A program made the translations under genes and the position numbers. The notes beneath the pieces were generated by a model, which worked only from the letters and a program-made list of their open reading frames with translations, was not told the origin of the DNA and did not search any database. A stretch of 64,000 nt of DNA. Source: Arthrobacter psychrolactophilus (GTDB lineage Bacteria; Actinomycetota; Actinomycetes; Actinomycetales; Micrococcaceae). Below, piece after piece: positions 17,636 to 26,974 of this stretch. The DNA lies in NCBI RefSeq assembly GCF_003219795.1, contig NZ_QJVC01000007.1:1-64000 (forward strand), in the 5' to 3' direction. How positions within the stretch are numbered: the stretch's first letter is position 1; each line of letters opens with the position of its first letter.

Positions 17636-19537
17636 ATGGCATCAAACGCCGTTAGCTACCGGGATGAATACCAGCGCAGCATGAGCGATCCGGATGGATT
17701 CTGGCTGCAGGCCGCACAGGCCGTCGATTGGGTAGTGCCGCCCACACAGGCGCATAACAAAGAGGACTCTCCCCGCGGTCGATGGTTTGCCGACGGTGAA
17801 CTCAATACGTGCTATAACGCCCTAGATCGGCATGTGGCCGCAGGCCGCGGAGATCAGCCGGCCCTGATCCATGACTCGGCCATGGAGGGAACGCAAAAGA
17901 TGTACTCCTATGCAGAGCTGACCGAACAGGTGTCCCGCTTTGCCGGAGTGCTTCGGGCCCAGGGCGTGGGTAAGGGTGATCGTGTCCTGATCTACCTGCC
18001 CATGATCCCCGAGGCCGCCATCGCCATGTTGGCGACTGCCCGTCTCGGAGCCATCCACTCCGTTGTCTTTGGTGGCTTTGCCGCAAGCGAGTTGGCCGTG
18101 CGCATTCAGGACGCCGGGCCCAAGGTCGTTGTCACCACCTCAGGGGGATTGGAACCCAACCGGCACGTTGAATACCTACCCACGGTGGCCGAGGCGCTGA
18201 CTAAGGCAGGAGTCCCCGAACTCCCTGTCATCATCAAGCACCGCAACGGCTTCACCTCCGATCCGCAGGCTCTCGGCCTGACCGTCGTGGACTGGGAGGC
18301 TGCGCTCGCAGTCGCCGAGCCTGCCGCGCCCGTGCCGGTGAACGCGACGGACCCGCTCTACGTGCTCTACACCTCGGGGACTACCGGGGCACCCAAGGGG
18401 GTGGTCCGCGATAATGGGGGTCACGCCGTCGCACTTCTGTGGACCATGGCCAATCATTATGACATTGGCCCGGGAGATGTCTGGTGGACGGCCTCGGATG
18501 TGGGCTGGGTCGTGGGGCATTCCTACATTGTGTACGGGCCGCTGCTGGCCGGGGCGACCACGGTCATGTACGAGGGCAAGCCCGTGGGCACCCCCGACGC
18601 CGGCGCTTTCTGGCGGGTCATCGAGCAGCACCAGGTCAAGGCCCTGTTTACGGCACCCACCGCGTTGCGGGCCATTCGCAAGATGGATCCCGAGGCGGAG
18701 CTGCTGCAGAAGTACGACGTCGGCAGCCTCCAAACGCTGTTTACCGCCGGTGAGCGGCTGGACACCGATACATACCTTTGGGCCGGGAAGGTGCTCGGGG
18801 TCCCGGTGGTGGATCACTGGTGGCAGACCGAGACCGGCTGGGCCATTGTGGGGAATCCGCGCGGGCTCGAGCCGCTGCCCCTAAAGGCAGGTTCGCCCAC
18901 CGTGCCGATGCCCGGCTTTGATCTGCGGATCGTGGACGGCGGGGGCGTTGACGTGGCCACAGGGGAGGAGGGCAACATTGTGCTGGGGCTGCCGCTACCT
19001 CCCGGAACGTTGCCCACGCTGTGGAATGACGACCAGCGTTTCATCAATTCCTACTTGAGCGCCTTCGAGGGTTGCTACGTCACGGGAGACTCGGGTTACC
19101 AGGACGAGGACGGCTACGTCTTTGTCATGGGCCGCACCGACGACGTCATCAATGTGGCTGGACATCGGCTCTCGACCGGCGCCATCGAGCAGGTCCTTGG
19201 AACGCACCCGGCCGTTGCCGAATGCGCCGTGATCGGCATTGCCGATGCACTCAAGGGGCAAAAAGCTGTTGGCTTCGTGGTGCTCAAGTCCGGGGTGAGC
19301 CTGGCTCCGGCGGATCTGCAGACGGAACTGGTGGCGCTGGTGCGGCGCGAGATTGGTCCCGTGGCCGATTTCAAAACCGCGGTGGTGGTGGATGCCCTGC
19401 CCAAGACCCGTTCGGGAAAGATCCTGCGCAAGACCATGCGTCAGATTGCCGACGGCGACGACTACACGGTGCCCTCCACCATTGAGGATCCGGCCGTGAT
19501 CGAGGCGCTCCTACCGGTGCTGAGCGCCCGAACCTAG
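17636..19537 (+). CDS. prpE: Propionyl-CoA synthetase (acyl-CoA synthetase, AMP-forming)
   Basis: Activates propionate to propionyl-CoA. The 633-residue ANL-family protein has the P-loop YTSGTTGAPKGVVRDNGGH, the A5 motif WWQTETGW, the A7 region YVTGDSGYQDEDGYVFVMGR, and RSGKILRK with the conserved catalytic Lys at 595, normally the target of reversible acylation. VVRDNGGHAVAL is typical for PrpE rather than AcsA. The start is ATG 17636 after GGAGAG. Divergent from the prp regulator; together with prpDBC it makes a complete propionate-to-pyruvate route. Confidence 0.9.
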   Translation: MASNAVSYRDEYQRSMSDPDGFWLQAAQAVDWVVPPTQAHNKEDSPRGRWFADGELNTCYNALDRHVAAGRGDQPALIHDSAMEGTQKMYSYAELTEQVSRFAGVLRAQGVGKGDRVLIYLPMIPEAAIAMLATARLGAIHSVVFGGFAASELAVRIQDAGPKVVVTTSGGLEPNRHVEYLPTVAEALTKAGVPELPVIIKHRNGFTSDPQALGLTVVDWEAALAVAEPAAPVPVNATDPLYVLYTSGTTGAPKGVVRDNGGHAVALLWTMANHYDIGPGDVWWTASDVGWVVGHSYIVYGPLLAGATTVMYEGKPVGTPDAGAFWRVIEQHQVKALFTAPTALRAIRKMDPEAELLQKYDVGSLQTLFTAGERLDTDTYLWAGKVLGVPVVDHWWQTETGWAIVGNPRGLEPLPLKAGSPTVPMPGFDLRIVDGGGVDVATGEEGNIVLGLPLPPGTLPTLWNDDQRFINSYLSAFEGCYVTGDSGYQDEDGYVFVMGRTDDVINVAGHRLSTGAIEQVLGTHPAVAECAVIGIADALKGQKAVGFVVLKSGVSLAPADLQTELVALVRREIGPVADFKTAVVVDALPKTRSGKILRKTMRQIADGDDYTVPSTIEDPAVIEALLPVLSART

Positions 19538-19562
19538 GCGTAGTGCTGGCACGGCGTGGATT

Positions 19563-19615
19563 AACGAGTCAGACCCAGCCCTGTGTGTTTTCACCAGGGC
19601 TGGGTCTGACTCGTT
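19563..19615. terminator. Bidirectional hairpin between convergent prpE and symporter genes
   Basis: Arms 19563-19583 and 19595-19615 are perfect 21-base reverse complements beginning AACGAGTCAGACCC, with an 11-base T-rich loop. It lies between two convergent stops (19537 and 19634), so one structure can serve both genes. Confidence 0.85.
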
Positions 19616-19633
19616 AGGGTTCGTCCTGGCGGG

Positions 19634-20917
19634 TTACTGGGCCAAGGAATGCGAGGTAGCCTCGCTGCCCTCGCCTGCCTCAATCGTCTCGTCCGCCGGG
19701 TCCTGCGGCTGCGAGCCGAGTTTGCCGCGAGTGAGCTTGTTCATGATCAAGGCGAGTGCACCGTCGCCGGTCACATTGGTTGCGGTGCCGAAGCTATCGA
19801 GGGCAATGTAGGCGGCGAACATGAGCCCCACCTCGACCTCGCCAAAACCGAGCATCTGCACGAGCAGTCCCGCGGCTGCGGCGATCGCGCCGCCAGGAAC
19901 ACCGGGGGCGGCGATCATCATGATGCCAAGCATCAGAATGAACGGCATGTAAGCGCCAAACGAGACGTCACCGCCGGTGAGCAACAGCACCGCGATGGAG
20001 AAGCAGGTGATCTTGACCATCGAGCCCGAAAGGTGGATGGTGGCGCACAGCGGGATCACGAAGCCCGCGACAGAGTCGGAGACGCCGTTCTTCTTGGTTG
20101 ACGCGAGGGTCACGGGGATGGTTGCGGCCGAGGATGAGGTGCCCAGTGCCGTGAAGTACGCGTCGCGCATGTTCCACAAGGCCTTCAAGGGGTTGATGCC
20201 CGACATTGCGCCGGCCAGTGAGTACTGCAGCAGCAAGACAACGAAGGTCAAGGCAAAGGAGACGACGGCGACGAGGAGGAACTTCGTTACTACCGTCACG
20301 GCAGAGCCGCTGGCCGAGAGATCCATGAAGATGCCGAAAATGAACAGCGGCAGCGCCGGCACGATGATGCGCCGAATCACGGCCTCAATGATGGTGCGGA
20401 ACTCGATAGCTCCCCGAAAGAGCACCTTACTGTGAAAGGCCGTCAATCCGATGCCGAGGATAAAGGCCAGAACGAGTGCGCTCATGACGTCGATGACGGG
20501 TGCGAGTACGATCTCCGTCGCCGAATCGCCGGCACTGGAGACCAGGGAGACGAAGGGGCTGAATCCTGAGCCGGAATTCTCGCCGAAGGCCTCTAGCCCG
20601 CCTCCCGACAGCGGTGACGTGAAGAGCCAGCGGCTGACAAAGTAGGCGAGGAACCCGGCGACGATGGTTGAGCCGTAGGCGACCAGGGCGGTGACGCCTA
20701 GCCATTTCCCGGCGCCCTTGCCCAGTTCTGCGATGGCGGGCATGACCAGCCCGAGGATGATCAGCGGCACCACAAAGCTCAGGAAGCCTGAGAAAATGGA
20801 ATTGTAGGTGAGAAAGACGTTGCCAAGCCAGGTGGGCATGACCGGTCCGGTCAGAATGCCTACAACAATGGCGATGATGATCCAGCCGAGTAGGGGGATC
20901 GATTTAAGTAGCTTCAT
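19634..20917 (-). CDS. Dicarboxylate/amino acid:cation symporter (DAACS family)
   Basis: A 427-residue membrane carrier starting at MKLLKSIPLLGW (ATG 20917, GAGG upstream); a longer frame exists but lacks support. About eight transmembrane helices plus two re-entrant loops are expected for the family. TSSSAATIPVT is the serine-rich HP1 motif, and FGTATNVTGDGALALIMNK matches the HP2/TM8 substrate-binding region. Its sequence is closer to the SstT/serine-threonine and glutamate branch than to DctA, so the substrate is uncertain. It lies downstream of the two-component genes on the same strand (232-base gap), which suggests control by that system. Confidence 0.88.
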   Translation of the reverse strand: MKLLKSIPLLGWIIIAIVVGILTGPVMPTWLGNVFLTYNSIFSGFLSFVVPLIILGLVMPAIAELGKGAGKWLGVTALVAYGSTIVAGFLAYFVSRWLFTSPLSGGGLEAFGENSGSGFSPFVSLVSSAGDSATEIVLAPVIDVMSALVLAFILGIGLTAFHSKVLFRGAIEFRTIIEAVIRRIIVPALPLFIFGIFMDLSASGSAVTVVTKFLLVAVVSFALTFVVLLLQYSLAGAMSGINPLKALWNMRDAYFTALGTSSSAATIPVTLASTKKNGVSDSVAGFVIPLCATIHLSGSMVKITCFSIAVLLLTGGDVSFGAYMPFILMLGIMMIAAPGVPGGAIAAAAGLLVQMLGFGEVEVGLMFAAYIALDSFGTATNVTGDGALALIMNKLTRGKLGSQPQDPADETIEAGEGSEATSHSLAQ

Positions 20918-21149
20918 AGGGACCTCAGGATCACAGAATTGGGCACGCACCTCGTTGTGCGTCCGTGTGGCGCGGAACACGCCTCAGTAATACTAGACGG
21001 GGCGGGCCATTCCTTGAAACTTGGGGGGTCCCGGACCGCGGGCGACTACACCCGGGGCGAAGCTGGTGCTTCGGGAAGTGGTCAGCCCGGACCCCTCGCC
21101 GAAGCCCGGGCTGATGATTCAGTTGGACCCTCAGTGTGCTTCTTGGACG

Positions 21150-21860
21150 TCAGTGCCACCCCGGTGTCCGGGACCAGCGGTATTCCAGCTCCGGGCGCCC
21201 CGGAGAACCGTGCCGCGGTGCTTTCACGGCGGATCCGGTCTCCACAAGATGGTCAAGGTAGCGCCGTGCCGTCACGCGTGACATCGCCAGGGCCGCCGCC
21301 GCCTCTGTCGCCGAGGCTGGTTGCTGTGCTGCACGCAACCAATCCACTACGGCCCCCAGCGTCTCAGGCAGCATGCCCTTAGGTAGGGTCAGCTTCCCTG
21401 AGGGCCGCAGAGCCGACATGGCACGGTCGATCGCATCCTGCGAGGTTTGTGATCTGTCCGTGAGCACGGTGTGAAAGCTTTGGTAACTTTCCAATTTTTC
21501 CCGGAACGCGGCAAAGGTAAACGGCTTGATCAGATACGCCGAGATGCCCAGCGCAATGGCCGAGCGCACCACATGCACCTCCCGCACGGCCGTGATGGCG
21601 ATGACGTCCGGCACCAGCCCCAACCCATGAATGCGTCGCAGCAGGTCCAGACCATGCCCATCGGTCAGGTTCATGTCGAGCAGAATCAGCTGAATATCGG
21701 GGACATCAGAGTCGTTCAGCGCGGCCAGCGCGGCGCCCATGCCCTGCGCCTCGGCCACGACCTCGAAGCCGCTCAGACGTCGCACATAGTCGGCGTGGGC
21801 GGCCAGCGCGATCGGCTCATCGTCCACCACGAGCACCCGAATGGGGATGGTTCCGGTCAT
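21150..21860 (-). CDS. Response regulator, CitB/DcuR type
   Basis: 236 residues: a receiver domain (1-125) with acidic pocket DDE (13-15), phospho-acceptor Asp62 in LILLDMNL, and Lys112 in YLIKPF; then a C-terminal winged HTH (EAAAALAMSRVTARRYLDHLVETG) typical of the CitB/DcuR/MalR family controlling carboxylate uptake. Starts by ATGA overlap on the sensor kinase, with AAGGAA upstream. Likely targets are the adjacent symporter genes on each side. Confidence 0.93.
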   Translation of the reverse strand: MTGTIPIRVLVVDDEPIALAAHADYVRRLSGFEVVAEAQGMGAALAALNDSDVPDIQLILLDMNLTDGHGLDLLRRIHGLGLVPDVIAITAVREVHVVRSAIALGISAYLIKPFTFAAFREKLESYQSFHTVLTDRSQTSQDAIDRAMSALRPSGKLTLPKGMLPETLGAVVDWLRAAQQPASATEAAAALAMSRVTARRYLDHLVETGSAVKAPRHGSPGRPELEYRWSRTPGWH

Positions 21861-23512
21861 GGCTTTCCTTGGGTTTCTGCGGCTGGCTCGAGAGGCACGA
21901 CGGCGGTCATGACGGCGCCGCCGTCATTCTCAGCTGTGATGGTGCCACCGAGGGCGGCGGTGGCCCGGCGGATGAGCGCGATGCCATAGCCCCTGCCACC
22001 CGGGGAGACGGACGTTTTATCGGTGGTTCCAATACGCCCGAGGATGTCAAGATCTGTCGTGGGCAGTCCGGGGCCGTTATCGGCCACCGTGAGGGTCAAG
22101 GTGCCGTCGGCGACGAGCAGATCGACCCACACGGTCGGAGAAGCTCCGGAACCTGCAGCACTATCGGCTCCAGGTGCTGCCGCGTCTTCTGCCACGGCGT
22201 CAATGGCGTTGTCGACCAGATTGCCCATAAGGGTGACCAATTCGCGCAGATCAAGCCTGTCCGGCGGTAGCGAACCGGACGCCGTCAGTTCGAGGATGAC
22301 GCCGCGTTCATCGGCTTGTGCGCGCTTGCCCAATAGCAAGGCTTCAATAAAGGGTTCATCGAGGGTGTTCATAAATTCTCCTCCGAGGGCCACATTGCTT
22401 GAATGTTCGGAATTCGCAAAGGCCAACGCCTCGTTGTGGCGCCCCAGCTCGATGAGCGAGATGATGGCGTGCAGCCGGTTGGCGTGTTCGTGGGTTTGCG
22501 ACCGTAGCGCCTCCACGAGCGTTTGGGTGCTGCTGAGACTCCCGGCCAGGGCAGTCAGTTCGGTGTGATCACGGAATGTGGTTGCGGTTCCGGCAGGTTC
22601 GGTACTTCCGGGCACCAGGGCGGGGCGTTGACTGACGACCAGCAAGCGATCTCCGGCGAGATGGACCTCATCGGTGGCTGTCCGGCCGGTACGGAGCAGC
22701 TCCGTCAAGGACTCGGGCAGCTTCAGGGACGCCAATGATGGGGGAGTGCCCCTCTGTGCTGGGGTCGGATTCATGCCAAGGAGCAGCGCGGCATGATCGT
22801 TGTAGAGGACCATGGAGCCGCGCTGGTCAACCAGCACCAGCCCCTCGCGCACCGAATGCAGCACCGATTCGTAGTAGGCGAAGAGCTGGCCCAATTCGGC
22901 TGGCCCCCATCCGAAGGTGACTCGTTTTAGATAGCGCCCCAGGACCCAGGCGGTCAGTGAACCTGCCAGCATGAGCGCCGCCGCCAGCCCCAATGCCATG
23001 GGCAGACGGGCGGCGATGAGCACCTCAACGTTTTCCACGGTGACACCTGCGGAAACCATACCCAAGACCTTCCCGGAGGAATCCTTGATGGGTACGATGG
23101 CCCGAACAGAGGGCCCCAGGGTGCCAAGCGTCGTCTCGGTGTAAGGCTGGCCGGCCCTCGCCTGCGAGATCGATCCGGTGTAGTGACCGCCGATTTCTTC
23201 CGGGGAGGGGTGAGTCCAACGAACGCCGTCAATATTCATCATCGTGACAAAATCCACGCCAGCGTTTCCCATGACGGCCTCGGCATAGGGTTGCAGTGCC
23301 GCCGAGGGGTTTGCGGTGGACGCTCCGGCAATGACCGACGGCGCATCGGCCAAGGATGTGGCCACCGACAGCATGCGCAGGCCCGTCTGTTCATATATCC
23401 GATTGTGCGCGTCAGAGACCATAACCCCGGCCATGCCGGCGGCGATGAGCACGGCAAAAAGCAGGTTGGCAATGAACAACCTGCGGGCGATACTCCAGCC
23501 ACGCCAAAACAT
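21857..23512 (-). CDS. Sensor histidine kinase, CitA/DcuS type
   Basis: 551 residues with two membrane segments (~10-32 and ~172-192) enclosing a periplasmic PASC/sCache sensor domain (~35-170, including YTETTLGTLGPSVRAIVPIKD), a PAS domain (~205-300), a dimerisation helix with the phospho-acceptor His in TQTLVEALRSQTHEHANRLH, and an HATPase with VDNAIDA (N box), DNGPGLP and GGRGYGIALIRRA. This layout is that of C4-dicarboxylate/citrate sensors. Divergent from dctA, 127 bases apart. Confidence 0.93.
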   Translation of the reverse strand: MFWRGWSIARRLFIANLLFAVLIAAGMAGVMVSDAHNRIYEQTGLRMLSVATSLADAPSVIAGASTANPSAALQPYAEAVMGNAGVDFVTMMNIDGVRWTHPSPEEIGGHYTGSISQARAGQPYTETTLGTLGPSVRAIVPIKDSSGKVLGMVSAGVTVENVEVLIAARLPMALGLAAALMLAGSLTAWVLGRYLKRVTFGWGPAELGQLFAYYESVLHSVREGLVLVDQRGSMVLYNDHAALLLGMNPTPAQRGTPPSLASLKLPESLTELLRTGRTATDEVHLAGDRLLVVSQRPALVPGSTEPAGTATTFRDHTELTALAGSLSSTQTLVEALRSQTHEHANRLHAIISLIELGRHNEALAFANSEHSSNVALGGEFMNTLDEPFIEALLLGKRAQADERGVILELTASGSLPPDRLDLRELVTLMGNLVDNAIDAVAEDAAAPGADSAAGSGASPTVWVDLLVADGTLTLTVADNGPGLPTTDLDILGRIGTTDKTSVSPGGRGYGIALIRRATAALGGTITAENDGGAVMTAVVPLEPAAETQGKP

Positions 23513-23639
23513 GGATCACCTTTCGTGCGACCAATATGAACACAACGGTGAGATAAGTCACGTTGGCAGGCAATCTTATGTGAGGCGGATTGCACGCCCC
23601 AACCCCTAATGCTAATCACCAGTTACACAAGGAGTCACC

Positions 23640-25004
23640 ATGAGCTCTCAACGACGAGGGACTGACAGTCTTGCCAAGCCCACGCGACGCACAATGGATA
23701 AGACCCATTGGCTCTACATTGCCGTCATTGCCGCCGTCGTTTTTGGTGCGGCCATCGGCCTGCTGGCACCCGAAGTTGGTAAAGCGCTCAAGCCGCTGGG
23801 AACCATGTTTATCGCGTTGATCAAGATGGTCATTGCCCCGATTATTTTCTGCACCTTGGTGATTGGTGTTGGCTCGATCGCGAAGGCCGCCACAGTCGGT
23901 AAGGTCGGCGGACTGGCGCTGCTGTACTTCATGACCATGTCCACGGTAGCCCTAGCAATCGGTCTGGTAGTGGGAAACATCATCCACCCCGGATCCGGCC
24001 TGCATCTGAAGCCCTACGAGGGTGCGGCCGGCGGCGAGGAAAACTCCACCGTCAAATTCCTGATGGAGATGATCCCCAGCGACATTCCCGTGCTGCCGAC
24101 GCTGGTTCTTGCGCTCATGGTGGGCTTTGCGCTGCAGTCCATGGGCAAGGCGGGCGAACCCGTTCTCAATGGTGTCAAGGAAATTCAAAAGGTCGTCTTC
24201 AAACTCATGATGATGATCATGTGGCTGGCTCCCGTTGGCGCCTTTGGTGCCATCGCCGCCGTCGTCGGTGCCACAGGTTGGGCAGCGATTGGTTCCATGG
24301 CAATCCTCATGGGTGCGTTCTACCTCACCTGCGCCCTGTTCATCGTGATCATCCTGGGTTCCATCCTGCGCCTCGTCACAGGGCTGAACATCTTCACCCT
24401 GATGCGTTACCTGGCCCGCGAATACCTGCTCATCTTCGCCACGTCCTCCTCCGAATCCGCCCTGCCGCGCCTTATGGCCAAGATGGAGCACGCTGGCGTC
24501 TCCAAGCCCGTCGTCGGCATCACGGTTCCCACCGGCTACTCCTTCAACCTTGACGGTACGGCCATCTACCTGACCATGAGCGCCCTGTTCATCTCCACCG
24601 CCATGGGTATCCCCATGAACCTCGGCGAACAGGTTGGTTTGCTCGTCTTCATGATCATCGCCTCCAAGGGTGCCGCCGGTGTTACCGGTGCCGGTTTGGC
24701 CACGCTGGCCGCTGGGTTGGCCGCCCACAAGCCGATCCTCCTCGACGGCATGGGTGTCATCGTGGGAATCGATAAGTTCATGTCCGAGTGCCGCGCGCTC
24801 ACCAACTTCACGGGTAACGCCGTGGCTACCTTGCTCATCGGCAAGTGGACCAACGAGATCGACATGGACCAGGCTCGCGCCGTCCTTGCCGGTCAGCGTC
24901 CCTTTGATGAGACCACGATGGAAGAGGATGGCCACGGTTCCACGCACGACGGCGGAACCCCCGAATCTCCCAGTCAAGATCAGCGCGTCCCGGCTGCCGT
25001 CTAA
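23640..25004 (+). CDS. dctA: C4-dicarboxylate:cation symporter DctA
   Basis: 454-residue carrier for succinate, fumarate and malate. FATSSSESALPRLMAKME is the HP1 serine-rich motif, VPTGYSFNLDGTAIYLTM lies in TM7, and VGIDKFMSECRALTNFTGNAVATL matches HP2/TM8 of DctA. The start is ATG 23640 with AAGGAG seven bases before. The hydrophilic tail (~40 residues, DGHGSTHDGGTPES) is likely cytoplasmic. Its place beside a DcuSR-type system strongly supports induction by external dicarboxylates. Confidence 0.93.
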   Translation: MSSQRRGTDSLAKPTRRTMDKTHWLYIAVIAAVVFGAAIGLLAPEVGKALKPLGTMFIALIKMVIAPIIFCTLVIGVGSIAKAATVGKVGGLALLYFMTMSTVALAIGLVVGNIIHPGSGLHLKPYEGAAGGEENSTVKFLMEMIPSDIPVLPTLVLALMVGFALQSMGKAGEPVLNGVKEIQKVVFKLMMMIMWLAPVGAFGAIAAVVGATGWAAIGSMAILMGAFYLTCALFIVIILGSILRLVTGLNIFTLMRYLAREYLLIFATSSSESALPRLMAKMEHAGVSKPVVGITVPTGYSFNLDGTAIYLTMSALFISTAMGIPMNLGEQVGLLVFMIIASKGAAGVTGAGLATLAAGLAAHKPILLDGMGVIVGIDKFMSECRALTNFTGNAVATLLIGKWTNEIDMDQARAVLAGQRPFDETTMEEDGHGSTHDGGTPESPSQDQRVPAAV

Positions 25005-25030
25005 CACCGGAGCGTTCTGAGTCACCCTGC

Positions 25031-25061
25031 GGGTGGTCATCCTCGAGAAGGATGGCCACCC
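25031..25061 (+). terminator. Terminator of dctA
   Basis: Twelve-base arms (25031-25042, 25050-25061; GGGTGGTCATCC / GGATGGCCACCC) with one T-G pair and a 7-base loop, 26 bases after the dctA stop. Followed by GCATTCGTTTAAG, the start of the first copy of the neighbouring repeat element. Confidence 0.75.
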
Positions 25062-25069
25062 GCATTCGT

Positions 25070-25250
25070 TTAAGCAGCTCCTGCGGGTCGGGGCACGTTC
25101 TGGAATTCTCTTAAGCAGCTCCCGTGGGTTAGACGCCGCAATACCCGCAGGAGCTGCTTAAGAGAATTCTGAAGTCACGAGACACCCGCAGGAGCTGCTT
25201 AAGAGAATTCTGAAGTCACGCAGGACCCGCTGGAGCTGCTTAAAAGAATG
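25070..25250. repeat. Five-copy inverted/direct repeat array between convergent operons
   Basis: Core unit ACCCGCAGGAGCTGCTTAAG plus AGAATTCTGAAGTCACG (37 bp when complete). Three forward copies begin at 25143, 25184 and 25225, spaced exactly 41 bp; the third is shortened. Two inverted copies lie at 25070-25088 and 25103-25129. The second inverted copy and the first forward copy pair at 25 of 27 positions around a 13-base loop (25130-25142). The outermost copies on each side merge with the terminator hairpins of dctA and of the ABC operon, giving a roughly mirror-symmetric block. Confidence 0.9.
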
Positions 25251-25278
25251 CCCGGGGCGGAGGGAATCCGCCCCGGGC
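25250..25278 (-). terminator. Terminator of the ABC exporter operon
   Basis: Perfect 12-base arms (25250-25261 and 25267-25278; GCCCGGGGCGGA / TCCGCCCCGGGC), loop GGGAA. Read on the minus strand it is followed by ATTCTTTTAAG, a T-rich tail that belongs to the last repeat copy. It lies 20 bases beyond the permease stop. Confidence 0.85.
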
Positions 25279-25297
25279 AGGGAAATCAGGACATGAG

Positions 25298-26971
25298 TTA
25301 CTTCGTCGGGCCGGCAACCGGCACGCCGAACAGGCCACCGTCCTTGGCGGACTTGGGTTTACGCAAATGCGTGCCCCACAAGAACGCAAGCCAGGTCAGA
25401 GTCATTTGTGCCGGGAAGGCCACAAGCGGTACGCCGCCGGAAATCAGACAGATCAGCACGGGCAACAGCACAATGAGCGTCAGGTCCGGTCCAATCAGGA
25501 ACGACTTGATGGCGCCGGTCGGGATCGGGCCCATGGGGGCGGCGACGGGAGGCATATTCCAGTCAGGTGCGGCCTTGAAGGCTGCCCGCAAGGTGGCTGC
25601 GCCAAGTCCGGGCCCGGCAAGGAGAGCTAGGAGCAGCAGCTGGGGCGAACCCACGCCTAGGGCCAGCAGGAGCCCGGCGCTGATAGGTGCCCAGAGTGTC
25701 ATGGCCACGGCAGGGATCGCGTAGTGCACAAGGCGCACCGTTTTAGCTGGCAGTGGCATGAGCGTATCCACGGCGGGGTTTCCGGCAGAGAAGCGAGCCG
25801 TTGCGCCCAGAGCCGTCGAAGCGAAGTTCGCGCACAGGTACAAAGCCACGGCGATCAGCACGGCATTGCCAAGGAATTCAATCGAGGCCAGCGACGCGGG
25901 GATGGCCGCTAAGACCAGAACGCGGAGCAGAGTAGCGGGGGAACGCAGTGCCATCGTCGCATGGGTGCTGAGCAAGGTCTTGATGCTCCGGGCGTGCGCC
26001 GTTCCGCCCGTGAAGATGAGTTTGAGTCGAATCTTGCTCTTGCCGGTGGACGGTCCGGTGCTCAGCGAGCGCGAGAGCTCCGTGGGATCCATCGACAGCA
26101 ATGAGCTAGCCGCGTAAGCGCCCGCGGCGGCACTTTCCTTCAGTGCTGCCGTGGAGATGCGCTCCAGATTGACATAGACCAACACCAGCAACCCCAGCGC
26201 GAGGGCCACGATGAGCAGCGGCCAGAGTTCGCCGTCGGCCACGAGGAAGGGCCAGCTCGTGGGTAGGTACTTCATCCAGGCTGTTTGCTCGGCCGTGATG
26301 GCCTGCTTCCCGGCCACGTTGTTGTACAGGGCGGTGCTCACGAGCGTCAGTGGGGCGAGGAGCGTAATAGCGCCCGTGATCTTCTTGAGCCATGCGCCGC
26401 GAGCCGAAACCTGGCACCAGGCAGCGAGACCGTAGAGCAGCCAGGCCAGCGCAGCCCCGCAGAGGGTCGCCAGCGCGATCCAACCGGGCGTGGGTGACTT
26501 CGCCATCCCGAGCGAGAGTGGCAACACCACGATGACGGCCGCAATCGTGGGCCATAGCAGCGAGGTGAGGAAGCCCGGCTGAATGAATCCTCTGCGGCGG
26601 ACGGGCAGTCCCAGCCACCACGCGGTCTGCGGCAGTGTCATGGCGATGGGGCCCATGGTCATCTCCACCGACAGCAGCGCGGCCGCGAGCGTGAGCAGCA
26701 CGGTTGCCCCGGCCTGCAGGAGTGTCACCGAGTGAAAACCAGGCGCCACGGCGGACGCCACCAAAGCGGATTCGTCACCGACACCTAGGCTATGGCGGAG
26801 GGCAACGATAAGTGCTCCCGCCATGGTCAGCAGGGTCAGCCCGCCCAGCAGGGAGGTATAGACCTCGGAGATGAGTTCCATGAGGCCACCTTCGGTGCGG
26901 CTCAGGCCTGCCCGAAAGGTGTAGTTGCGGATTTCCTTGGCGCTGAAGCGCTCTTTGGCTTGCGTACTCAT
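25298..26971 (-). CDS. ABC exporter membrane protein (DUF6297-like)
   Basis: A 557-residue polytopic protein with about twelve hydrophobic segments (for example LLGGLTLLTMAGALIVALR, ATVLLTLAAALLSVEMTM, LLIVALALGLLVLVYVNL). There are two halves separated by a cytoplasmic stretch (~285-335, SLSTGPSTGKSKIRLKLIF). It starts three bases after the ATP-binding gene stop, so it is the membrane partner of that ATPase. Such large permeases occur in actinobacteria as export systems of unknown cargo; the DUF6297 assignment is from memory of the family pattern. No substrate prediction is possible. Confidence 0.8.
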   Translation of the reverse strand: MSTQAKERFSAKEIRNYTFRAGLSRTEGGLMELISEVYTSLLGGLTLLTMAGALIVALRHSLGVGDESALVASAVAPGFHSVTLLQAGATVLLTLAAALLSVEMTMGPIAMTLPQTAWWLGLPVRRRGFIQPGFLTSLLWPTIAAVIVVLPLSLGMAKSPTPGWIALATLCGAALAWLLYGLAAWCQVSARGAWLKKITGAITLLAPLTLVSTALYNNVAGKQAITAEQTAWMKYLPTSWPFLVADGELWPLLIVALALGLLVLVYVNLERISTAALKESAAAGAYAASSLLSMDPTELSRSLSTGPSTGKSKIRLKLIFTGGTAHARSIKTLLSTHATMALRSPATLLRVLVLAAIPASLASIEFLGNAVLIAVALYLCANFASTALGATARFSAGNPAVDTLMPLPAKTVRLVHYAIPAVAMTLWAPISAGLLLALGVGSPQLLLLALLAGPGLGAATLRAAFKAAPDWNMPPVAAPMGPIPTGAIKSFLIGPDLTLIVLLPVLICLISGGVPLVAFPAQMTLTWLAFLWGTHLRKPKSAKDGGLFGVPVAGPTK

Positions 26972-26974
26972 GGA

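Noticed and set aside
23952-25040. 362-codon antisense frame inside dctA
   Set aside because: His/Gly/Asp-rich translation typical of the reverse of a transmembrane protein gene; no domain.
25143-25250. Regular 41-bp period could suggest a small CRISPR array
   Set aside because: The repeat fills about 37 of 41 bases, leaving no spacer; inverted copies are also present and no cas gene is near.
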